Shown: positions 50,445 through 61,274 of the stretch, one piece after another
How the letters are laid out: every line of letters starts with the position of its first letter
How positions within the stretch are numbered: position 1 is the first letter of the stretch
Source: Tyto alba
Taxonomy: Eukaryota; Chordata; Aves; Strigiformes; Tytonidae
Direction: 5' to 3'
Assembly: GCF_018691265.1 (NCBI RefSeq)
Contig: NW_024881324.1
Location: 3,661,730-3,725,729, forward strand
DNA length: 64,000 nucleotides
Made by a program: the position numbers and the translations under genes
Notes under the pieces: model-generated
The model's input: the letters and a program-made list of their open reading frames with translations, nothing else
The model's database searches: none
What the model was told of the DNA's origin: nothing

Positions 50445-50997
50445 TTTGTGGGTTAATCCCAGTAGGCAGCTCAGCCCCGCACAGCCACTCAGTCATTCCC
50501 CCCCACAATGGGATGGAGGGGAGAATTGGAAGGGTAAAATTGAGAAAACTCATGGATTGAGATGAAGACAGTTTAATAAGTAAAGCAAAATCTGTGCATG
50601 CAAGTAAAGCAAAATAAGGAGTCCATTCACCACTTCCCATCAGAAGGGAGGTGCTCAGCCATCTCCAGGAAAGCTGGGCTTCATCACACATAGTGGTTAC
50701 TTGGGAAGAAAACCACCATACCTCCAAATGTCACCCCTTCATCTTGCTGAGCACGTCATCTTATGTCACCTCATCAATTTGGGTCAAATATCCTGGCTGT
50801 GCCCCCTCTCAGCCTCTTGCCCACCCCCAGCTTAGATGCTGGGGAGGCAACATGAGAAACAGAAAAGGTCTTGATGCTGTGTAAACAGTGCTTAACAATA
50901 GTGTATTATCAATACTGGCTTGGTCACAAATCCCAAACATAGCACTGTACAATCTACCATGAGGAAAATTAACTCTATCCCAGTCAAAACCAGTACA
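50445..50997 (-). mobile_element. Solo LTR, family B, minus orientation
   Basis: A 553-bp copy aligned throughout with 42530-43121: GGGTTAATCCCAGTAGGCAGC at the left, the GAGAAAACTCATGGATTGAG block, and CCCAGTCAAAACCAGTACA at the right. ttatt occurs on both sides (50440-50444 and 50998-51002), which supports the chosen ends, although the outermost left bases are degraded. Confidence 0.8.
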
Positions 50998-51002
50998 TTA
51001 TT

Positions 51003-51851
51003 TTGAAAACCAGAAAATCTGGCTCACTACTATCACAGCAAATGCATTGGGGTGTATGAATAAATTCATTTGATTTCTAACAACTTCTTTACAAAGACTA
51101 CATGTGCTATAAAAATTATACAAGGGTATTTTTGTCTTGAAGAATCCTTACCGTGAATAAGTTATCATTATCTGGTGTGAAGAAATTTGGTATCACACTT
51201 TCCTCTGCCAATATTTGTACTGTTACTTCTAGTAAGAGCCCTGCCTACAAATTTCAGTCTTGTACCAGGTCATACACAGCAATTAGTGTGAAGTGAGACT
51301 GTTTCAGGAGTCTTTCTGTTTAAGAATTATTCTTCCATTTTAAGAACAGATATGATGAGTGACATAAGTTTGTAAGAATCATATGCTTAAAGCAACATTA
51401 AGCTATAAAAATACACAATTACATGTGTAGATGATGGGATGGGTCAAAACAGGTGGTATCACCCTGGGGTGATAGACAGAGTAGTAAGGTTTAGACTCAC
51501 AGAATTCAAAGTCGTGACCTTTTTGTTTGTGTGCAAATTCACTAAATAAAGTGTTAGAAAGGCTGCAACTCAGCTACCACTTGTCTGCCAACAATGCAAG
51601 TTCATTTAGTATCATGAGGGCTAAGCTGCTGTTTGAGTTGATCCTTCAAGTGAAAAAAAGCTAGTTACGTGTATATTAATTCAGAATGGGGTGGAAAGCT
51701 TCCTTGACCTGAACTGCATAAGGTAATTTTTTCCTATTGCTGTGTATCTGTGTCCCATGAATAGAAAGGGCTGTCTGGAGACCTGAACCTTAAGAAAACA
51801 GGTGAGAAGAGTCAGGATGTGCATATGGAAATATGTGTTCATAACGTATCC
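51003..51851. other. Anonymous AT-rich sequence between two LTRs
   Basis: No gene and no retroviral internal sequence. The LTRs on either side have different decay and separate flanks, so this is not a provirus body. Confidence 0.6.
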
Positions 51852-52448
51852 TCTCAGGTTTTGGTGGGATGACTCGGGCCAGCAGCTACTCCCCACCCCA
51901 GTCAGTTACTCACTACCCACAGTGAGATGAGAGAGAGAATTAGAAGCACAAAAGTGAGAAAACTTGTGGGTTTAGATTGACATTTTTATAAGTGAAACAA
52001 AGCTGCACACACAAGGAATGCAAAATAAGGAACTAATTCACTATTCCCATTGATAGGCAGATGTCCAACTGCTTCCTGGGAAGCCAGGCCTCATTACGCG
52101 TAATGGCTGCTTGGGAAGACTAACAGCATAACCCTCAACGTTGTCCCTCCTCCTCTTTTCACTGTGTTTTCATCGCTGAGCACGTTACAGGATATGGAAT
52201 ATTCCTTTGGTTAGTTTAGGTCATCTGTCCTGGCTGTGTCCCCTCGCAGACTCTTGTGCACCCCCTAGCCTATTCCTACGTGGGGCAGAGTGGGAGAAGG
52301 AAAAGGCCTTGATGCTGTGCAAACACTCCTTCTCAACAGCTAAAACACTGGTATGTTTATCATCACTGTTCTACTCACAAATCCAAAACACAGCACCATA
52401 TGGTCTGCTGTGAAGAGAATTAACTCCATGCCAGCCAGACCCAACACA
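51852..52448 (-). mobile_element. Solo LTR, family B, diverged copy
   Basis: Aligns in order with 42530-43121 (GGCCAGCAGCTACTCCCC, GTGAGAAAACTTGTGGGTTT, TCCTGGCTGTGTCCCCTC, GAATTAACTCCATGCCAGCC). Divergence is higher than in the neighbouring copy, the ends are approximate, and I found no target duplication. Confidence 0.75.
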
Positions 52449-53319
52449 CAGCTGCACAGCTTTGTACCTTCTTTCCAGGTGTGGAAACAGAAGAGGGGTA
52501 GGGAGAGAGCTCTGCTACTGCGCAGCAAATGGGAGCTTATCGGTTCTTAGTGCCACAGAAAGCAAACATAAAGCAGAGGTTAATGACTGCAGCTATAAGG
52601 ACTTTAGTACTCAAGTAAATGTGCATTTGTTTCAGGATAATGAAACCCAAGAGGAATACCTGATTTGCTGGCTAGTAACCATCTTGAAATAGAGCAAGTC
52701 TGTCACTGAACAAAAAGCTCAAGTTTCAAGGCCCCCACTCTCTTCTGGGATGAACTAGGGCTGCAGGTCAGGCAAGGCAAACTCCTGACCCCTTGCTGTG
52801 AAGGTTTTTGCAGACTCTGCTTGATGAACCATCTGTGGGACCAGAGACTCCTGTTTGCCACAGGACCAAGGTATGGTTGAGGAATATCCTTGCTACTGTC
52901 AGAACCTGATGTTCATAAACCAGTGTGCTTCATGCTCTTTTGAAGAGCTGAGCCCTTGAAAGTACCGCATGGGGTTAACAGCCATTAAAGGTGGCAATAG
53001 GGAATAAGAACAATAGCAAATTACATTTTGCTACCTGCTTTAGGCTGTGTCCATATTAATAATTTACATAATCCAGTGTTTCCATGGTCTGTTTTGACAG
53101 GCAATATCATCACTTCTATTCACAGCTAAGGAAATAGTCCTCCACTGTGGCTGCGCTGCAGGCATTCAAAGGGTAAACCTGGAAGTAGAATCTTACTCAT
53201 CTTGATATCCCAGGTTCTGTCTTTTATCACCCCAGAAACCTACTGGAAAGAAGTTTCATAGAGATTGAATTGTCTGTTTCACTGAGAGTTAAACTCTGAA
53301 ATTAATCCTTTTACATACT

Positions 53320-53352
<33 letters not shown>

Positions 53353-54406
53353 TTAATTATTATGTTTAACTTGATATGTGAGACAATATGCCATTCATTT
53401 TTCCTTTGTTTCAAATGGCTGAAGTCTTCAGAAGCATATCCATTAAGAAATTAATACATAAAAGTACAGGAGGAAGAGAGATGAAAGCCACAGATTAGAT
53501 GCTAGTTCCCAAGAATTCCAAAATGCTGGGGGAAAAAAAGCCCCAAAGCCCCACCTTTTTATTTCTTCTTTCCAGTGATTTCCCTACCTCTGTCCTCTAA
53601 TAACTATATTTTGGCCAAGTCAGCAGTGCCAAAATTCCCATAGTGAAGCTGTAATTGTTTTTTTCTTCATCACTGGAAATACAAATATACCCACAATTTC
53701 ACAAGCAAACCTTTTCTCATGTAATTTCCTATCATTTTCATTTTCTCTGTACCCAAGGTAGCTGGAAATCTGACAGGTACTTAAAAATATAATCTTATGA
53801 ATTCCATCAGAAGCTAAGTATATTTTAAATTATTTTTCAGCAATTTCTGCACCATGGTCTAAAATTTATGTCATTGGGTTTTCTGCTTGTCAAATTAACT
53901 GAGGGTGGACCTTGAGCTGCTCTGAGCCACTACAGCAGCACTGAAGTCAATAGCTGACTGTGACAGTGCTGCACTAGTCACACATCCCTGAAAAGGGTTA
54001 ATCTTATGCTATGTCTTGCCCAAGATAGTATCTGACCTATGTGAATTAAGGAGATTAAATTGTTGTGTGTATAGATAAGCAAATAGTCAATTCTAAAAAA
54101 TGTGGGCTAGTATGTGAAAACTGTTAATTTTTCCTTGTGATTAGACTTCAAAGGCTTAACCTTAGAAACAACTTCTCTAAAACTTTAGGATATGACTGGG
54201 GGAGAAAAAAGCAGCTGACTGTCAACCGCTGTTTTTTGGCAAAGAGCTGGGAGCAAAAATTTTTGACGTGCCAGAACCTTAACACAAATATGAATCACAT
54301 TCAAGGCCAGCCATTCACACTGTGCCAGTTCAAGATGCACATCTTTCCAGGAATGGCTTTCATTCAGGCCAGCATGTGAAAGAAAAACTTTGCTCTGCTT
54401 TAGCAG
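52449..54406. other. Anonymous sequence
   Basis: Nothing recognised; A27 at 53324-53350. Overlapping frames on both strands at 54137-54439 have no motif. Confidence 0.5.
53324..53350 (+). repeat. A27 homopolymer
   Basis: Twenty-seven consecutive A residues. No retrocopied gene is visible upstream. Confidence 0.9.
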
Positions 54407-54414
54407 TATAAAAG
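54407..54414 (+). promoter_or_regulatory. Possible TATA box (TATAAAAG)
   Basis: A consensus TATAAAAG lies 56 bp before an ATG that opens a short hydrophobic frame. One such match is expected by chance in a window this size, so this stays tentative. Confidence 0.2.
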
Positions 54415-54462
54415 CACTGGAGCTTCTGAGCACTGTCATCTCAAAACATAATTTCCCTTCAA

Positions 54463-54540
54463 ATGCTTGTGCTGGTTATTATCTTTCTGGTTACAGCTGA
54501 AATAAACCATTTGTGTTTCAGAAGGAATGATAGTGCTTGA
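54463..54540 (+). CDS. Tiny open frame with signal-peptide-like start
   Basis: A 25-codon frame starts at the first ATG after the TATA-like site. It begins MLVLVIIFLVTAE, a hydrophobic run that resembles a secretion signal, then has a single cysteine and ends at TGA. It may be the first exon of a secreted-peptide gene, but no clear donor site is present, so chance is more likely. Confidence 0.12.
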   Translation: MLVLVIIFLVTAEINHLCFRRNDSA

Positions 54541-57500
54541 ACTTCTAATTAATTTTGAATGCTATTTACAAGATTAATATGAAGACATGCTTTGGCAGGT
54601 GGCCATGATTGTTGTATTTCAGTATATAATGTTTCCATTCAGAACCAAGAAATTAATCTTTCCCAATATATCCTTCAGTTCCTTTTTAATTTTGTGCAGT
54701 GGAGTATGACAACTCTTTTCACTCTGATATTTCCTATGTAGAAGGGTTTCAATAAGACGTACACCTCTAAGTCCCTCTTGGAGATGTTACATCTTACATA
54801 ATGGAAGAATTTAAGGCAACAGAAATACTGTTGGCTAGGTTAAACACCATGAGTGAGTGAAGATATAATGACTGTGTCAAACACCATGGAAGCTCTAAGA
54901 CCTCTTAGAAAAAGGCACAGAAGTTATCTATGAAATGTTATAGTACCAGTAGACGAAGCTGTCACTGTTGAGTATTTAGGATTTTGACCTGAGAGAAGTG
55001 GGCAAAAATAAAGTAGGAGAATTGTGAAAAGCCTTGAATGGAAAGAACACATAATCAGCTTGGCTCAGGTCCCACTCAGCACACTGGAGATAAATATATT
55101 CGTATTAAAGGCAAGCCAGTGTGAGTTTGAACTGGGAATTTTTGTATTTTGGAATACTGATCACAGATAATTTTGTCACATCGATGTTAGTAGAGCTGGG
55201 TTTAATCTTATTTCTTAAATTATGTGGATGCTTAAGATTGAGATTCTACCTATATTGAGAACAAAAGACTCTGGCCTGAGGTTTAGTTCACTGTTAGGTG
55301 ACAGGGAGGCCAGGTAGGAAGATACTGAGTGGAATATAATACAGTAAAGCTGGACAATCAACTAGTAGGAGTAAAAGAAATATTAATTTGTAAAAAACAA
55401 CAAAAAAAATGAAGTTTCTACAGAAATTTATTTTGATTAAAGTTCATAAATGCATTGTATATTTCAAAGTGCTAGAAACAACTGAGAATGACATGAGACC
55501 AATACAGATGAAACAGAAGGAAGCCAGTGTAAAATTTCTTTGCTGTTCAGTTTAATTTATGTTGATTTCTAAGTGAATTCTATGCTGGCTTCCTTCCAGA
55601 GTTCAATGAACAATAAGAAATTCTAAAATACTAATCATCCAAAAATGTAGTAAAAAGACTCAGAGCAATCAAAACTTTTGCTTGGATTTGGACTTTAAAT
55701 TTAAGTAATTTCCACACTGTAAAGTAAACTGGAATTACAAAATACAAGAGATATTTTGGGAAAGGACAAGAAAGGTTTTCTCCTAAATATGCCATAATGG
55801 GACATAATGCTGCTGCAGGCAACTGTACTACTTACTATAGAGGATATTTTTCTTAAGAGGAGAAAAAGAATAAGAATGTTTCAAAACACAAAACCCAGTA
55901 CTCCTGTCTTATTGTACACAAGGTTTTACATAAGTAAAAAAGCAAAACATAAAATATCAGGGCAAAGCTTGGTGAGACACTACACTGAAGTAATATGTCA
56001 GTCAACAACTGAAATTGCTATACAAGTATAGTAAAATTTCAGCAATAGATAGCCGGGAAATCCTAAGCAGTTTTTCTGACTTCTTGGGGCCAAAAAGTAT
56101 TCCAGTACCAGTGGCTATGTGTATTATATTGTATAATCTGTATTACATGTGGAATACTGTTATGAACAATATCTTTCCTCAGGGGGACACAAAGAATAAC
56201 TTTGGGAGGTAGGGACTGACCAAAGTAGGGGCTGACTGTAGATCAAAGTTCACTGCTATAGAGAAGGATGCAATTTACACAAGGAGCTGGAAAGGTCACT
56301 GGGTGATAAGGCTTTTTCATTTCAGTCTACATTTCTAGGTTCTTAGGGACAGGGAAAATCCCTTTATAAGCATGGAACCATTCACCCTCACCAGTGGATT
56401 TATGGGGTGGACTAGGCCTTCATTCTGAGGACAATTTTCTCTAAAATTTAAAAGCTGGGGGGCCAATAAGCAATCTCATGGTTTTGTAATTCATCTAAAG
56501 AAGTGAGTGATTTGCAGTTTGATTAGATATTTTGGTTACAGCTGGCATATTTTTTCCAGAGAGTCAGGCATTGTGCACATAAGAGGTCACCAAATTTTCA
56601 CACTGGCCACCCCCTCCCAAGTCCATGTTTCACATAGAGATAATAGAGAATCCAAACAGATTCTGTGTCACCTTGCAATTGAAGCATCAGCCCAGCCTTC
56701 AGTCTAACCAGAATTTGTCACCTTGTACTCATTTTGCATGCATGTAAAAATGAGTATCTATTGTAATACACATACTATTGATCTGCTCATTACCACGTTC
56801 TTAAATCCTTTTTTACTTATCTATTAATGCTGGGGCCTGAAATCTCAAAGCAAGGCTTTGCAGCAGGAATTAAATTAATTCAAGCAATTTGTTCACAGCA
56901 GATCAATTACAATATTTATACACTATGAAAGTTTGCATTCAAATAACATTAAAGCTATAAATTAAATTAATAGATTCCAATATACTCAGACTTCCCATAG
57001 CATGTCTATCTGGGGTGCAGCTCTACACTGTAACAGAAAATTACATTGGTCTATTAAGAGCAGGATTAAAACCACAACACTGTTCAAATGTTTCAGCAAG
57101 AGATAATAGTAGAAACACCACAAGCATTTTTCTAACGGGAAAAATGCATTTTTGTGTGTCACTATTAATTACGAGAAATGGTGTGTCCTAGCTGATAGGA
57201 TTCAGAGCTGAGATTTGGGTTTGCTGACTTCTATTCCTGTTACTGCTCTGTTGAGTGAGCTACCAGCTTGCTTTGTCATTCTGTGCTTCCATTTCCCTGT
57301 CCATTGAATTAAGTTGTAGCATTTTTCCAAGAATATTGTAAATCTCTAGCAGATAGCTATTTCTCACCTATCAAAACTTACTTTTCCACTAAATCCCAAA
57401 TGGTCTTCCCAAAGGATAGGAAGAAAAGAAAATAAGAAAAATAAAAAAATTTACTTTAGTCGAATTTCATCTATTATTTCTAGGCAGATACTATATCCTT

Positions 57501-57739
57501 TTTTTGTAGACAGATTGGGGCATTTTGATTTTGGATTTTTTTTTGGTTTGTGCCAACTGTGCTGTTTTGTGCTGCTAAATGAATGCAAAGTGCTTGTGTG
57601 TTTTAAGACCTTTCTTGAAGCCAGAAGAAATCAGAGCTCACATTTTATATTAAATGTTAATTTCTTTATAGAAATTATTTCAGCTGTAATTTCTTCAAGC
57701 TAGTCGGAACAGCATTCAGTACCTTGGGCCAAACATGAA
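54541..57739. other. Anonymous AT-rich sequence
   Basis: No gene or transposon recognised. The part at 56740-57180 is dense in TAAT-type motifs and is mentioned as a finding. Confidence 0.5.
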
Positions 57740-57782
57740 TATAAAAATACACACACACCAAACGTGTGTGTGTATTTTTATA
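57740..57782. repeat. Perfect 19-bp inverted repeat, 5-nt loop
   Basis: Left arm 57740-57758 (TATAAAAATACACACACAC) pairs perfectly with right arm 57764-57782 around the loop CAAAC. The arms contain CA and TG runs, so a mirror of simple repeats is part of the explanation. Confidence 0.9.
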
Positions 57783-57810
57783 AATAGGACATTGTCTCTG
57801 CCTTTGTCTC

Positions 57811-58465
57811 TGTTTTGCCAATTGATGGGGCTAACACAAAGCACACAGACACCAAGCTAAAGAAATGGGCTTATTTCACTTTAGTTTAAAGCAGCAGAAA
57901 GAATAAGCAAGCTAATGCACCTAGTCATTACTACATAAAGCTAGCTATAGTGATTAAGAAAGATCCATCACCAATTGCCCTCCTACTTTACCATCACCCC
58001 GACCCGTGCACCAGCTGGGGAGCCCCGTCACAGCGAAGGGTGGGAGAGCCTTTCCCGGCAGCTGGGAAGTCCCACGCAGTGCGTCCGCTCGTAGGGGAGG
58101 TCTGCGTCTGTGCTGTGAGAGGGCCCGGCTTTTGTACAGTTTAACAAACAAGTCTGTACAAAATGCAGGGGAGATCGCTGGTAGATTGACGTGCCTCACT
58201 CAGGCATGGCTGGATCTGGCCAGGATCCGGGCACGTCTGAGCAGTTTCGGGTTTTCTTGACATTTGGGATTTATAGTTACTTCCTGTTGTTTACTTACAG
58301 TTTTCAGGGATTGCTCCCAGGGTTGCATTTCATGCTGATAAGATGCTGGTTGCTTCATGTTGCTGAGAAGATGCTGGTTGCTTCATGCTGCTGGTTGCTG
58401 GTCGGGGGACTCACTCAGAAGTCAACTTCGGTCTGAGGCCTATTGTTTGGGCCTTTTTTGTTTCG
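57811..58465 (-). mobile_element. Probable LTR of another endogenous retrovirus (family D)
   Basis: This GC-rich, CpG-containing block stands out sharply from its AT-rich surroundings. On the minus strand it has LTR layout: a direct repeat of 28 bp (58341-58368, 58369-58395), a TATA-like CTATAAATCCC (near 58266-58276), a GC-rich middle (57990-58240), an AATAAG signal (near 57868-57875), and an end GCCAATTGG...CAAAACA-like at 57811. gtctc lies on both sides if the right border is 58465, but that leaves a CG terminus; a right border at 58486 gives TGTGAC as the sense start without a duplication. Borders are therefore uncertain. Confidence 0.5.
58341..58395. repeat. 28-bp direct tandem repeat
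   Basis: Unit AGATGCTGGTTGCTTCATG with a TGCTGAGA end, repeated once with one change. Tandem repeats of this kind are common in retroviral U3 enhancers. Confidence 0.85.
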
Positions 58466-58486
58466 GTCTCATACATCGAAGTCACA

Positions 58487-59979
58487 GTATTGCAAGCAGT
58501 AGGTGTAATTCCGTAAATGTGAAATTCATGCCTGATTAGGTATGAGATAGAATTGAGAAGCAAATCACTAGCTTTTGTTTCTGTCAATGAAAGCTCAAGC
58601 AATTAGAAATAGAAGAGTTAGAGACCTTCCCCGAGACTGCAGATTTCTTCCTCAAAATATCTAAAGCAAAACATACACCAACAGGAACACAAAGGGAGCA
58701 ATGCAATGGCCCCCCTGTTTATACCCACATGATAGCTAAATTTTAAACTTCAGTAAATTGTATCTATTGAGGTATGAGCAATAGCTCTGTGTATGTTCTT
58801 TTATCTCAGTGTAAACTACTGATGTGGGTCCCATTGTTTATTATCCCTTTTATTGTGCCATTCCATGCCATTTTCTGTGTGAGTTGGTTTCATAACTCCT
58901 GCACGTGAACACACAGTCTGTTTGAAGTATCTGCCTAAGCTGAGTACTTTTACTAAAAGTGAAATGAAACTAAACTGATTTGAGATTGTTTCCCATTCTC
59001 TCTGCTGTGTGCTCTTCTTTACAGTTTGCTTCCTGTTTTCATCTCTTGTAGGAAATATTTTAGCCAGTGTAATCAAGATCCATGGTCACATAACCTAACA
59101 TTGATCATAATCACTACAAATGTCTATAATTACTTTTGTCTATAGATTTTCCAGGATTTCCAGGAGCCTAACAGATCATATGGATGATAGTCATTGTTAA
59201 AATCCTGTGTTTACTATTTCCTTCAGCCTTTCTTTTAAAAATATATGTATGTTTACATTTATTAATTAAATACATCTGTGTGACCTAATTTCTATATATA
59301 GATGTATATGCAAATACGTATTATTTTCCCTAATAAGAAAGTATGTGCATGGAAAGTAGAAAATACTGCTATTTTTAACTATTTTCCCTGAAGCAAACCC
59401 AAGCTCCAAGGTTTCTGGAAATCCCCCAATACTGAGATGCAAATCTAAATCAGTTTCTTAAATATTTAGTTCTTTGTATTTGTGACAGTTTGAACCTAGG
59501 TTCCTCATATCATACACCTTCTACATTCTCCTAAACAAAAGTATCAAATACCAAGACCTGTATTTGGAAAGCAGTTTACAACACAAGTACACAACTAGTT
59601 TTACATCAGTAGTGTAAAAACTGAGCTAAGCAAGACATGATAGGAGCTATTTATACTGATATTTTTCCCTGGAGTTACTTGTGGCTCCCTGGAAGGTTAA
59701 GTGCTAAGTTACGGTTTTATATATACTACTACTTTATAACTTCATAGGCAATAACAACTTCTATTGTAAGGAACATTTGGTAGCAAGTTGAAAGACATCA
59801 CATGCTGTACTAAAAGGAGGAAGGAAATACATTCTCATTGCTCCATTTTTTTTTCTGAGGTACCCTGGAAGCAGTTAATTTGACTGCATTATAGCACAGT
59901 TGACTAGATGTACAAAAAGCCATCACCAAAGCTGTCATTTTAATTTCTAACTCATTTCCTCTCTTTCTCTTTTTCACAG
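58487..59979. other. Anonymous AT-rich sequence
   Basis: Nothing recognised. Confidence 0.55.
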
Positions 59980-60144
59980 TCTGTGTTGCAAAGGCTTATC
60001 CCCCAGCTCCTACACAAAAGGCAATTTATGAATAACAAACCTCAACGTCAAAAATGTCTAGCAAAATAGAAAAAGGAAACAACTAATGAGAAAACCTCAG
60101 ACATCCCTTATCAGGAGCTACGGGTAGTGGCTTTAGCAGTAACA
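59980..60144 (+). other. Exon-like segment, probably non-coding
   Basis: A very strong acceptor (CTCTTTCTCTTTTTCACAG) precedes 165 nt that end at a good donor (ACAgtaagt). All frames contain stops, so an internal coding exon is excluded; a non-coding RNA, 5' UTR or terminal exon remains possible. Confidence 0.2.
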
Positions 60145-61220
60145 GTAAGTTAGTGTTGACATATGCTATAGCACTGCTTTTGCTGCTTTTCTTGGGGCTG
60201 AAATGGTAAACTGTGCTCTCTGTGAAGGATGTTAAGCTCATCTTCTATGAGTGCATGAGTAACCACCCAAATCAAAGAATATGCTCTTCTCAAACAGTAT
60301 TCAGAAATGTCTGCTTTTCAAAACAATCACAGACTTTTGTTGCTCAAGTCTGGCAATTTGGGTAGAAAAATCTCCCTGGTCACCACTGTGTATTATGTGA
60401 AATTAGAGCTGAGCAGAAATGGTAATTGTTTGAAACTGGAGTATTTAGTGAGCCGCACACCAGGAGGGTTCTGACAGACCACCACTTGGGCTGAATAAAC
60501 CATTTCTTTTAAGAAATAGCTCTGCCTTCATGCTTCCCTATGGATGCGATTAAAGCTTTACCCACCTGGTGGACTCCATTTAGTATCAAGGGCCATGAAA
60601 TATCATGATTATGTCAGCACCTGTAGTCCCATAGTCCATTGCTCTGAGACAGCACTGGTGATGGAATACATGAAAGTCGAGAAAATTTCAAATGGTCTGA
60701 GCTACAGCTGCAGCCAGAATTGAATTATTCAGATGTGATGTGTTAAAATCTAATTGTAAGACTGTGGACAGTGGCTGAACCAAATAAATATATGAGATAG
60801 AGTAAGATGCAATGAAATATAGTAGTCTTATTATTTATTTGGCTGCCTTACTTTTGTCAGATCTGTGTGGACTGCCAGAGAGAAAAGAGTTTGACAGAAG
60901 ACGACGTAATAGCTCTGTCTTTATTTCTGAATAACTCTACCCTTTCGTAACAGATGGCTTAAAACAATACTTTGCGGTGAAATGAGTGTAGGATGATGCA
61001 TCTAATCTCTAATCAAGATCTGTCTGCATGCTGCCTGATAACTAATACTGCTGTCACTACTGTTCCAAGTGACTTCCTCTACATGTTCCCTAGGAGTTCT
61101 GAAAGTTGCTTTATTTGAAAGACTTCATATTTGTTATAATTGTGTAACTCCTAGATTTCTTAAAGTTCTTTCTTCTGTTTCTGAATATTTTGAAAGTCCC
61201 ATTCTCTTTACCAATTTTAG
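60145..61220. other. Anonymous sequence
   Basis: Nothing recognised. Confidence 0.5.
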
Positions 61221-61274
61221 TAGGGAGACCAAAATTTGACTTGGAACTTCTTGAGTATAACTATCCTTATTCGG
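61221..61274 (+). CDS. Candidate internal exon of an unidentified gene (54 nt)
   Basis: This is the best coding candidate outside retroelements. A pyrimidine tract and acceptor (CCATTCTCTTTACCAATTTTAG) precede it and a consensus donor (TCGGgtaagt) follows it. The 54 nt have phase 1 at both ends, so the exon could be skipped without a frameshift. The reading frame is GRPKFDLELLEYNYPYS with a split codon at each end, rich in acidic and aromatic residues as real protein often is. I do not recognise the family. The frame stays open beyond the donor to 61441, which weakens the case slightly. The plus-strand candidate at 46081-46131 could belong to the same transcript only if it is read in the frame with phase 1 borders. 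Confidence 0.35.

Noticed and set aside
49158..52448. A complete provirus with LTRs at both ends
   Set aside because: The LTRs belong to different families or orientations, have separate flanking duplications, and no gag, pol or env sequence lies between them.
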